Source: Agelas oroides
Lineage: Eukaryota > Porifera > Demospongiae > Agelasida > Agelasidae
Reading direction: 5' to 3'
Assembly: GCA_949130485.1 (NCBI GenBank)
Contig: OX422189.1
Span: 3,233,720-3,297,719 of the forward strand
Length of the DNA: 64,000 nucleotides
The notes beneath the pieces were generated by a model. That model was given only the letters and a program-made list of their open reading frames with translations, ran no database searches and had not been told where the DNA came from. A program made the position numbers and the translations under genes. This document shows positions 10,110 through 20,212 of this stretch, piece after piece (the stretch's first letter is position 1; every line of letters begins with the position of its first letter).

Positions 10110-12050
10110 TTCACATCCAATTTCATGCAGGGTACTGCATCATTGGTTGCCACAACTCAACAAACTACTTCACGTGATGAATCTCTTGACACATCTACCA
10201 TGAGCTGTAACGAGACATTAGCACTACTTGACAGTCCATCATCAGACCAGCTTGTACCGCCATCAACTCCCTCACATAGTTATGTTGAAACAGTGGATCG
10301 CGATATGTACGACATGCAAGTTTCTTCACCAAGTAGTCCTCTATTTCTGACATCAGTTCAATTTCTCCTTTTTCCTTGCCTTCTACACCTGATGACAGTG
10401 TGCATTGTTTGCAACATGCTAATGTTTTGGCAGACACCTCAGCTAGTCATAGCAGCTCTGTGTTCTTCAAGCTTGTAGGTGACAACCTAGATCAAGCCTC
10501 ACGATATGTGGTCAGACCATCAGACCGAGTCCTTTCATTTCTTCAACACACTACCTGTGAAGGATCAAATCATCACTCAAGCAGCACCACAGTAGTGAAT
10601 CCAGATACTGTGGACCTCAATCAATATCTTCCCTCATCAGAAGACTATCATATTATTACATCCAACATGGTCATGTTGATGTCGCGAGTGCTCGTCAAAC
10701 ACATACCATCTCTCTTACCATACGCATCAGTGGTTGAAACATCCTTACTCAAAGGAGATCACACAGAAGTCCACAGTGGTAAACATCATAGCATACATCA
10801 CTTTTCATCTAATAAAGAAATGTATTCCACATCTTTAGGTCTCACTTGGAGTTACCTTGAGAACGAAAACAAGACTGATAAGATGGTAGACATACTTGAC
10901 AATCATGTGTCCAGTGAGGAAAGTACACAAGAGTTCCTGATTGCTCTGGGTAAGGTATTCTCCCTAAATGTTTACTGAAAGCAACCAGTATGTATAATAT
11001 AGTTATGCCATGTCTCGATTAGTCAACTTGTGATTAATTGTTATAATCAACTGCCAGGTAGATTGTGTGGACGTGACTGTTCAAGACAAGTTCGAGTATG
11101 GCACGCTGTACCAGTTATGGAACTTGAGAAACCAGAGAAATGCTGTGTCTGACCCGTCAAATGATGTGAAGATTTCTTCCTGCTAGCTATCACTGCAAAC
11201 ATATTGACTGAGTGACACACCTGATGAAACACTTATGCCCCCCAGCGCTACATCAAAAGGAAAAAACAGCAGCAATCGTGTCAGTAGGAAAAATCATTAT
11301 AGAGGAGTTTGTGGATCTTGAATTCCATAAAGAGAGGCCAAAAGCAATGAAGGTGGGAAGCAGCCCCAAAAAGCAGTATGAAAAAAGCAACCCAATCTGG
11401 ACAACATTCAAGAGTATGGCAAAGAACTGCTCACTTTAGGTCTGTTTTACTTCGAGTTACAGGATGGAATTCATGAAGGCGATGGACTGAGAGTTCTCAG
11501 GTGCTGGAAGTACTTGCTTCTATTCTTTCGAGCAACTGGTCATGTCAACTATACCATTGAGGCTTTCACACTCTTGTCACAGTAGTACTACTTGCTTCCT
11601 CCTCGGCTTTCCAAACAACTTATCTGGAGTAGATTTGTCGACACCCATGGCTTACATGGACGAAACATACCTGCTGATCTTTACATGGAGCATCTTAATC
11701 GTTTGTGTAAAGATGCAGTTAGCCACCTACATAGGTGCCAACAAAACGCCGAAAGCCATTGTAAGAACGGGCAAAGCTGTTCAATCAATATCAGATGCAT
11801 TACACCACTTTGACAATGAGAATGGCATTGATCATAGGTCTGGTGCACATACCCAAAGATCTGAAGCCAGTGAAATTGTCCATGAGATCTACAAAAAAAG
11901 TGTGTTTTCACAAACATTCCCGGTCATAAGCACACTTCATTCCTTCAATAACATGCAACGTGTTTGAGAGCATCAACCAACCAAAATTTCAAGAGTGGAT
12001 GGATATACCAAGTTTGCTAAACTGTTAGCCAGAGCTAATCACATTTGGTA
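10110..12050 (+). pseudogene. DUF6589-like protein, broken
   Basis: Several plus-strand frames read together like the DUF6589 proteins that are numerous in sponge, cnidarian and fungal genomes. The best part is 10376-10978, with VFFKLVGDNLDQASRYVVRP, then LPSSEDYHIITSNMVMLMSRVLVK, then NENKTDKMVDIL. Further pieces follow: FEYGTLYQLWNLRNQRN near 11090, ELLTLGLFYFELQDGIHEGDGLR near 11417-11490 and NRLCKDAVSHLHRCQQNAESH near 11690-11750. The reading frame changes near 10360, with stops near 11180 and shifts after 11810, so the copy is not functional. The family name is from memory of its motifs. It lies tail-to-tail with the RecQ-like fragment. Confidence 0.55.
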
Positions 12051-12259
12051 CAAGAATTAACACCTTAATTTGCATAAGAAAAGTAGAACATGCACGCACA
12101 TTTACAGCAAATTGCACATACATCACAACATTTACATCCCTCACAGTCTCAACTTTCATTGTAGTGTTAGAGTAAGAGTTTTCTTCTACAGGTTTTTGTG
12201 TTCTCACAATACTGTATGAGTCGATGGTCTTTTATTCTACTAAAATCAGATGGTTGAAC

Positions 12260-13860
12260 AAATAGTAGTGCTCAGGCCAATTTTCCATCTCGTCCTGCGT
12301 GCCCTTGTTTGTTGCACGTACTCTTCTATATCTGAGGGTGGCCCCCAGTGTATCACCTGCCTTACGTCAGGAGAATTGACGCCCAAGCCAAACGCAACTG
12401 TGCATATGACTACACAAAGTTGGCTGTCTGCCGTGCAAAAGAAGATACTATGGCATCGTTAAATTAATACTTTTGTGTGTTGGGCTGGTATACATGTCAA
12501 CTAGTTGAAATGGCGTCACATTTGGGGCCCCAACAGGCTCAGTAAATTCTTTGCCTAGTGCAATCAAAAATGTTTTGTAAAGTGCTGCACAGTTGTCGTA
12601 TCTTTGACAAAAGATGATAACTCGATGCATGAGACATCGTTTCCTGGGTAATTCATCAATCAATGGGGCAAAAGAAATTTCCAGTGGTTCTTTTCGGCAA
12701 CCCAGTATGCAATGTTTGGTTTGTGCGGTGATATTGCCAGAATATATGGGTCTACCATTCTTCAAGTAGTGATGACCTTGTTCCGGGTTGAGATAGTAGC
12801 TGTCGCAGTCAGTACAATCATGTGGACATGCGGTGGGATCAAGCTGCGCACTTCCCCTAATCTTGAAAATTCTTTCCTGAAGAATGCACCCCTAATGATA
12901 AAGAATACAAAAACAAGTTATATAAGTACGTATACTGTAATTCACAAAACAAGCCTGAATTACACAATTGTGGCAGTCCCAGGTAGAAATCGAACATTAT
13001 TCCGTTGCGTATCTCGACCACGTTACCGCATTCGAAGCGCTGTAGCACAGAACTTCCGTTAAGGGCGGGGCTCATATGTGCCACATAGACTTATCTGGTA
13101 TTCATATATCTACGTTTTGTGTATGAGCCCCACCCTTAATGGAAGTTCTGTGCTACAGCGCTTCGAATGCGGTAACGTGGTCGAAATACGCAACAGAATA
13201 ATGTTCGATTTCTACCCGGGACTGCCACACATTTCTCATGTATTGATATTAGATATGTACCAACTAACCATTAAGACACGCAGTGTGCCTCATCAACGGC
13301 AAGATTTTGCTGGTACACCTGTGTTCGTAGCATCTCTCTCCAATACAGGTTGCTGCCCATGATGATCGAATCTGGACTAACCAGCACAATTTGATACTCT
13401 CCCTCATGGATGCCTGTGACTACTTCCCTATCACAACTCACAAACGCTGCCTTAAAACCCCTCGCAGTGAAGGAACTGACCTGCACACATAAAATAACCC
13501 ATGTATAAAACTGTGATGCCTAGACAAATTCAGGCATGTTGTGCTATTAATATTCACTCCACAATGAATAAGCAAGGTATATTGACATCAAATTTACCTG
13601 GTCTTTCATGAGAGCAATAATAGCGGAGATATAACAATGACGATACTGTCTCCCTTTCGCTGATGTAGCTCATTGAAAATCCACAGTAACACAGCAAAGC
13701 ATATGGACTTTCCACTGCCAGTTGGCAAACTGAGAAATACATCTCGACCGCTAACGAAGCTCCTTACAGCCTTCTCTTGTTCTGGTATCAGTCCAGCATA
13801 CCCCAACTTTGTGCACGCTGCTTCAATAGCTTGATCAAGTCCGCTTTGTTCAGACACCAT
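12260..13860 (-). pseudogene. RecQ-like DNA helicase, broken
   Basis: Minus-strand exons in RecQ order. 13860-13606 gives FVSGRDVFLSLPTGSGKS (motif I) and IVIVISPL, then a one-base shift before IALMKDQ|GTAAAT. 13490-13271 gives VSSFTARGFKAAFVSC and the DEAH box LAVDEAHCVS. 12765-12448 gives RVIIFCQRYDNCAALYK and VDMYTSPTHKS, then a stop. 12440-12280 in another frame gives VVICTVAFGLGVNSPDVRQV and IHWGPPSDIEEYV (motifs V-VI), breaking again where QxTGRAGRDG is expected. A foldback element sits between the helicase halves. These breaks mark it as a decayed gene or the helicase part of a dead mobile element. Confidence 0.75.
12969..13229. mobile_element. Foldback element inside the RecQ pseudogene
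   Basis: About 261 bp that is almost entirely an inverted repeat: ends TGTGGCAGTCCC... and ...GGGACTGCCACA, arms of about 110 bp and a short central spacer near 13085-13115. No clear target duplication. It separates the DEAH-box exon from the C-terminal helicase exon. Confidence 0.85.
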
Positions 13861-14047
13861 AACCTTCTCTAATATTCATGCCTCTGTACAACGTGACATA
13901 TAGAATGCAATTTAAACGTCACTCACAAAGAGCAATCTGATTGGAGTGCCACCAATGTGGCACTTGGAACAACAATTGAATAGGCTGTTGCTATTTCTCC
14001 CCTCCACGTGTGAAAAATAGCCTAGGCACGAGACTAGCGCCTGGTAT

Positions 14048-14345
14048 GCAGGTGCACTTCCAATTGGCTTTTGATTAGCATTCTGATATGCGTTTATTAG
14101 AAATGCTAACCACACGAGAGCCATCTTCACGTTTTGCTTCGTTTTAGAAAACTGTAAACACCAAGTGGGAAAGATTAGAACGCTTTTGCGAGTGCATGGT
14201 TCAGCAGAAAGCTCTAACTGGCTACGGAAGGTTCAGAAATTAATACAATTCCTAACATTCCGCAGTGTTACACTTCCATCACGCCCCGTTTACCAGACCC
14301 TCCTTTTTCAAATTTTCGAGGCTCTGGGTCCGAGACTACTGTGGG
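14048..14345. repeat. Direct repeat A (uninterrupted copy)
   Basis: About 300 bp that recurs at 14935-15530, where it is split by an inserted element. It carries the intact target site AAACACCAAGT at 14156-14166. No coding sequence seen. Confidence 0.85.
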
Positions 14346-14934
14346 GTCCCTTCATGAAAACTCCAATGGCTCCAATGAGTGGGCATGATTAAATTAAAAT
14401 TGGCAGAAGTTGCACGCTGGCAAAACGGCTGTTTAAACACTCAGTTGAGGCACAGTATACAAACAACTTCTTGAGCTTTTCCCTTTTCCTTGCAAGCTCA
14501 ATTTCAGCAGCAGAGAAAAAACATGCACACATACTTTGGGGGGTCAAAGGTTAATCAAGGCATGCACTAAATAAAGTTCCAAACGATGCAGGCAGAAATG
14601 AAAGGGTAATGAGAAACAATGAATTGATTTGGCCGAGGGGCCCAATGCTACCGCAGGAAGGCCACAATCTTTCTTCTTCAATGATGTGTTCACCATCGGC
14701 ACATAGATAATATATCCCCTGAGGGTATATCATCTATGGTCGTCTTCAAACCCCACATGATAGACCTGATCTCACAAGGGAGGTAATGCAGTACTTCAGG
14801 AGGTAAATGCCCGGATCATCCCCAGGGACCACCTACTTTGAGGATAGTTTCGAAACCAGACCCTCAAAAAAGTATTGAAAACAAGGGTCTGGTAAATGGG
14901 CTGGGATGGAAGTGTACACTGCTCCCTGTACACA
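14346..14934. other. No gene seen
   Basis: Spacer between direct repeats A and B. Contains short ORFs only, none with recognisable domains. Confidence 0.4.
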
Positions 14935-15530
14935 GGCACACTTCCGATTGGCTATTGATTAGCATTCTGATGTGCGTTTATTAGAAATGCTAACCGCACA
15001 AGAGCCGTCTTCGCGTTTGCTTCGCTGTAAACACCAAGTAGTCTCGCAGGCCAGACTCTCACGGGGAGGAGAGAGTCTGGTCAAATTCCCATAAGGCTTT
15101 TGTGTTGCATACTCAGCAGCAGGGCGCCTAATGAAGTAGGTGTGAACATAAATTGGACGTGTTCTGAAAGGCAGGACTTCCGTTGAAGCACCACATTCAT
15201 AAGCAACATGCCAAAAAAGACAACCGCGCGCCCCATTCGTCACTAAGTCGATTAACATGCCAAGAAATTCTTGGCGTGTTAGACACAAGTCGATGAAGGG
15301 AATTTGACCAGACTCTCTCCGCACGTAAGAGTCTGGCCCGCGAGACTAAACACCAAGTGGGAAAAGATTAGAACGCTTTTGCAAGTGTCTGGTTCAGCAG
15401 AAAGCTCTAACTGGCTACAGAAGGCTCAGCAATTCATACAATTCCTAAAATTCCGCACTGTACACTTCCACCACGCCCCGTTTACCAGACCCTCCTTTTC
15501 GATTTTTCGAAGGTCTGGTTCCCATACTAC
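14935..15530. repeat. Direct repeat B, split by a MITE
   Basis: Second copy of direct repeat A: 14935-15039 and 15348-15530 match 14048-14345, with the element 15040-15347 inserted between. Its right end runs into the 2A-containing reading frame, so that frame is chimeric at its 3' end. Confidence 0.8.
15040..15347. mobile_element. MULE-like MITE with 11-bp target duplication
   Basis: 308 bp with inverted ends AGTCTCGCAGGCCAGACTCT and AGTCTCGCGGGCCAGACTCT (read inward). It is flanked by the perfect direct repeat AAACACCAAGT at 15029-15039 and 15348-15358. The empty version of the same site is at 14156-14166 in direct repeat A. No transposase. Confidence 0.9.
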
Positions 15531-16050
15531 TTTGGGCGTCCCTTCGTCCCAGTCTCCTGACCACGCACGAACCATAGATATGGTGTTTTGCCTTACCGCT
15601 GATTGGTCCCGGGTTGGTCTCCACGTCACCGTCTACCACCAGCAAGAGGCACAGCGCCAGACACAGAGAGTAGAGGAGCGTGGCATGCGTGGACCAAACC
15701 CTTCCACGTCCACTCCGACGAACACACGTACAGCACCGTGCTTTGCCGACTAGCTTGCGCAAAGAAGAGAACGCACCACTTCCTGCCTCGCAAACGCCAG
15801 TGGCCACCATTCCCGCCAGTGAGAACAGCAGCAGGACGCACAACATAGGTCGCGCCTCCGAGATCACCCGCTCCAGATGTAGATGTAGCGGGACTCGCGG
15901 GCGGGATCCACAGTGGGCCTGGTACCACCGCAGCTTTCTGTTCTCCCAGTGACCTATTCTAGCGCGCCACTCTTCGGGACCATTGGGAGGCATCTTCTCT
16001 TCAACACGAACTCCTGAGTTGTCAATTGGGTGTGGCTTGCGTGAGACCAC
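15445..16050 (-). pseudogene. Truncated retroelement leader with a 2A ribosome-skipping motif
   Basis: A 201-codon minus-strand ORF. Residues about 69-87 form a hydrophobic stretch (MLCVLLLFSLAGMVATGV). A second one, LLYSLCLALCLLLVVD, leads directly into DVETNPGP (15627-15604), which fits the 2A consensus D-x-E-x-N-P-G-P where the ribosome skips the G-P bond. Cellular 2A motifs of this kind are known at the N-terminus of L2/CR1-type non-LTR retrotransposons in sponges, molluscs and urchins, and in some urchin NLR proteins as signal-like leaders. Here the expected downstream endonuclease and reverse transcriptase are absent; after about 20 residues the frame enters direct repeat B. Probably a 5' fragment. 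Confidence 0.6.
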
Positions 16051-16867
16051 GCCTATACTATCTCAGCCCACATCATCTGGTAGGTATGACCAAATATGGT
16101 CCGATGTTGACACTATCACTATCTCTCCATCTGCAACACTACTCCAACTGGTTAGCAAATTATAGTGGAGTTGGGTATGTAAGCTCATGTCTGAGTATGT
16201 GTACTGAGTATTGTACACTGTTGCTTTTTCTTGTGGATGAAGGGGCTCGGTAAGTTGGCAACATTGGGGCATAAATCTATTTGCTTCTGCTATGTCATTA
16301 TTCATGAGATTTGCATGGAGTGGATCCTACTTTTGAACAGTTGTCATGCCTTGATTTCTGCAACTCCATGTATTCACATTTTTCAAAATGGTAGGGTAGC
16401 TGGAAAACAGCAGAGACTGCCAAAAGCATTAAACACATCCTTACGATCTTTAATTTCAAGATTTCAAATATTGGCAAACACACGTCCCAGTCAATTTGGT
16501 CTTCATTGATGATCTTGTGAATGGTAGCTAGCTTCTTCTGATTGAATCTCTCACTCTGTCCATTTTTCTGGAGATGGTAGAGGCTATAGGCCAGTGTGAT
16601 AACCCCTATGAGCTTTAGTTCAGTGTATTGACACTCTCGACCCTGATCTGAAATGCGAAGGGTGTGGCTAATAGGAAAATGAGCAGAGTCAAAGTCAGAG
16701 GGTCAAGACAAGTCATGCTTAAATGGGGGACCAGGTGAAGGAACCATCATCAAAGAGGCAGAGAATGATGGGTTGTTAGGCTATTAATACCACTTATAAC
16801 TGTAGCCACTTTCATGACTGTGGCCCAGATTAATTAACTACCAGTAGTTTTGATCTCAGACCGTATG
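16051..16867. other. No gene seen
   Basis: Intergenic sequence with short ORFs in both strands and no recognisable domain. Confidence 0.4.
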
Positions 16868-16973
16868 TAATAGTTAAATCCCTCCCTGGGGGGTGGTCGT
16901 TTTACACATTGGTGTCGGGCGTAGCCCGACACCAATATGCAAGACCACACCCCAGGGAGGGATTTAACTATTA
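16868..16973. repeat. 106-bp near-perfect hairpin
   Basis: Starts TAATAGTTAAATCCCTCCC and ends with its reverse complement. The centre GGTGTCGGGC-GTA-GCCCGACACC is perfectly paired. A second inverted repeat (TAACCTGTTACCTAGGCAAC / GTTGCCTAGGTAATGGGTTA) lies just beside it at 16976-17055, and diverged pieces of both recur at 21480-21590, which suggests a small foldback transposon. Confidence 0.85.
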
Positions 16974-17055
16974 TATAACCTGTTACCTAGGCAACATCAC
17001 TGTACAAGAGAGATATGAGCAACATTCTTATATGTTGCCTAGGTAATGGGTTATA

Positions 17056-18262
17056 TTGAATGGTAGATGGTGATCACATCACAGTACCTCAGTGTCAAGT
17101 GGTTTGTAGCTCAGTATATGTATTTGAAAATTGAGATATATAGCTAGCTGCATGCAGACTTTGTGCAAGGCCCTCTCCTAGAGTAGCACTGAACTGTTTG
17201 CTTGGCTTGGGATAGTAACTTTTATGTAGCACACTGGCTCTAGATGCACTATGACACCACCTGACTGCTTTAAGAAGCTTAAGTGAAGCAGAGGGTCTCA
17301 CATGTAGTACTGACAGTAGGAGTACTAAGCTTTTAAGATTGAATATTGATGTCCTCAGATCAACTAACTAATTAAAGTTACAGCCTGAACCATGGTTAGT
17401 GCCAGTGTTTAGTATCGTACCCATGTTTGGGGAGGAGCCTGGGTACGAGGCTACCAGTGTTAGGGTTTAGTATAAGGTGCATGCAGGGATGGAGATACAA
17501 CATGCAGCAATGTCCAGAACTCTTGCACGAAATGCTACAAATGATTTCAAAAGTTGGCTGTTCTAGTTTGAATGTATAAACACTTTCTAAATACCTTTTT
17601 TAGGTTCAAGAGTTCAAATCCACCAGCATAATCATGCATGAAACCTTGGGTAGAGTTTGGACCATTAAATGTATCAATCATGTTGAACTTTTGACAAGCA
17701 AAGGTGATGTTTTGCTACAGTGTCAGTTGATCCGCCAGCCTATGATTTGAGGTTAAAGTTATAAACACTGTAATAGCAGTGCACTGGCATTGACATATCA
17801 TATTGCCGCTATTTTCAAGTGACATCTGATCCCACTCTTCACACAAACAGTACATGCATGTAAGTCTGGTAAACACAGTCCTTTTTTGGTTTTGCTAAGT
17901 TGCCAGAAATTTTTGACTTGACCATGTGGCTAGCACAGAGAGGTTCACTCCGCTAACCATGAAGAGTTTCAAGATGTACTTGACCGTTATCATGACATAC
18001 ATTATATGTATCATACATGTTAGCAGTATTGACTCATACAAGTACTGAGCATGCCCAACACTCCTTACCATCTGTGATCAGTCAAGAGAACTGGTGTATT
18101 AGATGTGGTACACAAATGACTTGGAAGCAGGAAATGTAAGGACAACTTTTGAGTTGGATTCAACTAGGTCTTAATCAGGTGCCTGCATGATGAGGATGCA
18201 TTTTCTGTTATCCTGACTCCTGGGTGGATACTGCTTAAATTCAGAAAGTAAATCACCAGTCT
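17056..18262. other. No gene seen
   Basis: 3' flank of the 18.3-19.4 kb gene. A short inverted repeat (CGTACCCATGTT...GGGTACGAGGCTA) at 17416-17452 resembles ends of the TAGCCTCGTTCCC element family. Otherwise no signal. Confidence 0.4.
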
Positions 18263-19380
18263 CTACACAATCTTCTCACAATTTGACAACTCTGCTAGCA
18301 GTTCATCGGTATCAATATTGTTTCCATCCGAGTTTGAAAATGTTCTAGATTGCTCTTGGGACACATGAATAGGTTCTAGTGAATCCCACAAAAGACTGAA
18401 ACTTCCACACTTCTGCGCGACAAAATAGGATCCTCTGCTGCAACATTTGCCATTGCGTTGTCCACACATGTTGTACAACTAAGAAGAGAATTTGTGGGTA
18501 GTGTAGTTGTATTTACGTGTGTAACCTCAGCACATTGCAATGTATTATCAACACTAGTGGGCATGATTTGTACATCTTGACTGCTTCCACATGATTTGGA
18601 TTGTTTGCAGCCTTGTCTGATAGGCTTAACTCGACTGTCAATATCAAAACTGTTCACACAAATGTCCTTTCCATGAGAATACACAGCCTTCACGTAATTC
18701 CCACAGCCATGTTTGTGGGAAGGCAACTTCCTTGAGGAGCAATACTGCCCAGTCCTCAATCGCTTGTTAGGAGGACTAGCAGTTGACATTAGTTCTGAGA
18801 CTCCCAGAGTGTGGGGTAATTGTTTAGAGTTGGTTTTGTAGGGAGATAGCTCACCATTGTCAATGTCAACATAATATTTTGCTGTGGAAGTGTTCGTTGA
18901 TATTCTTGGTTGCAACAGTCTTTTGTGACCATTCATTCTGTGGCACAAAGGAGGGCTAGTTTGTGACAGTATTTGATCTGAAAAGTTCTCCTTGTCTTCC
19001 AGCATCCCACGGCCTGTGACTGCCTCCTCCTTCTCACTGTTTGTGCTCCCAGTTGAAGCAACCTTCCGCCTAATTCCAGTGCTGAATGAAGAAGCTGGCA
19101 CCTTCGGACGTCTACCCTCAGGTAAAGCAGTAGCCTTCTTGTTTAACTGAACCAGTGAGAGCTGCTTCGCTCCTGAGGTAGCCCAGGCAGCCACCACGTG
19201 AGTCCCTAGAGTTTCACTGCTCACTGGATCAGCGTCAGGGCTAGATTCGCTGCTCAACGAGGTGAATTCGGGTTTCAGTATCTTTCCGTGAACTGGAATG
19301 AAGCTTCTGATGTCACGGATCTTCTTCTTCCGCGAAGAACTCAACCACTTGGCCATCCCGCTCTGAGGACTACTCTGCAC
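18263..19380 (-). CDS. Two-exon uncharacterised Ser-rich nuclear-type protein
   Basis: A minus-strand ORF from the ATG at 19380, with a second in-frame ATG eight codons on (MAKWLSSSRKKKIRDIRSF). I propose exon 1 19380-18517 and exon 2 18478-18263, joined across a 38-bp intron (CAC|GTAAATAC...CTTCTTAG|TTG), giving about 360 residues. Without the intron the frame ends 25 codons later and the acidic tail is lost. The protein is Ser/Thr- and Lys/Arg-rich and apparently disordered, with a basic N-terminus, and ends FSLLWDSLEP...DTDELLAELSN before the stop. The W-D-S plus acidic-hydrophobic tail is vaguely like DNA-damage adaptors such as ETAA1, but I do not assign it. Confidence 0.55.
18479..18516 (-). 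other. Proposed 38-bp intron
   Basis: GTAAATAC to CTTCTTAG on the minus strand. Removing it joins two open frames in phase 0 and extends the protein by 72 codons to a new stop. It is at the very short end of intron sizes, so an alternative is a frameshift in a decaying gene. Confidence 0.45.
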
Positions 19381-19557
19381 TTACGGTTTGCCTTTTACCG
19401 CCACTTTTGCATCAGTCAACCTGATTGGTCAATTTGGTGGCAACCGTTCTGGAATTAATTTTGATGATAGGGTCGTACCTCTGCAATGCAGTTCTGCACG
19501 AGATTTCGTCTTTCTCCTGGTGTTTGGTATAGAAAGAGATTCTGCTTGGTTTGCTTG

Positions 19558-20212
19558 TCATGTGGTAGAGAAGTTGGCAGAACAATCTCTAGTTGGAGTC
19601 ATGAAACCTCCCAACGTATAGAGAAGACCTCGTGGGAGGTCCAACCTCGGGTGAAGTTTCAGAGGACCTATAGCTCTATCCCAGCTGACAGTGTTCCCTA
19701 TGCTGTTATCCATGCTGCTAAAATATTCTTTCAAACAGTACACTACTACACGCACCTTCCAGGGTGTGGTGTGATCATACTGACTCCCGTTGTACTGCGC
19801 TCTTTGGTCACTCTTCCACTTGCCGTCCATCAGAACATCAAACAGAAGTGATTGCCTGATTAACCCCACTTCATGCATACAATCACATAATATTATAAAT
19901 GTGTTCCAATCATGGTCTAAGGTGTCCCATTCTACACGATATTATAATCTGCATAGTTGTATACTCTTATTATCCAGGGTGGATTTCTACTTTTCTCTGC
20001 AGTGTCGCAAGGTAGCAGAAGAGCTCTATCACTAACAGGGCTGCCATCCCTACAAGATTGCCTTTCTCCCATGGGTACAGCTGCCTCTTTGGTTTGTTCT
20101 CTCCTTTGCTCTCAGGAACATGATGGGAGTATTTCCAGGGCTGTCCCTGCCTGAAGATGTCCTCACACGTAGCCAGCAGCATGCAGTAGGAATGAGATAC
20201 CTCTGTGGCCAT
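19558..20212 (-). CDS. Possible coding fragments, unknown product
   Basis: Two minus-strand open stretches. 20212-19970 includes PWEKGNLVGMAALLVIELFC, which has a hydrophobic run. 19940-19558 includes WDTLDHDWNTFIILCDCMHE and then SLLFDVLMDGKWKSDQRAQY. Residue composition looks protein-like over both, but the frames are separated by stops and I found no clean splice pair. They could be two exons of a gene upstream of the 18.3-19.4 kb gene, or a pseudogene fragment. No family recognised. Confidence 0.3.

Noticed and set aside
10625-10645. CTCATCAG in the DUF6589-like region as a ribozyme core
   Set aside because: No GAAA core or stem I partner is present.
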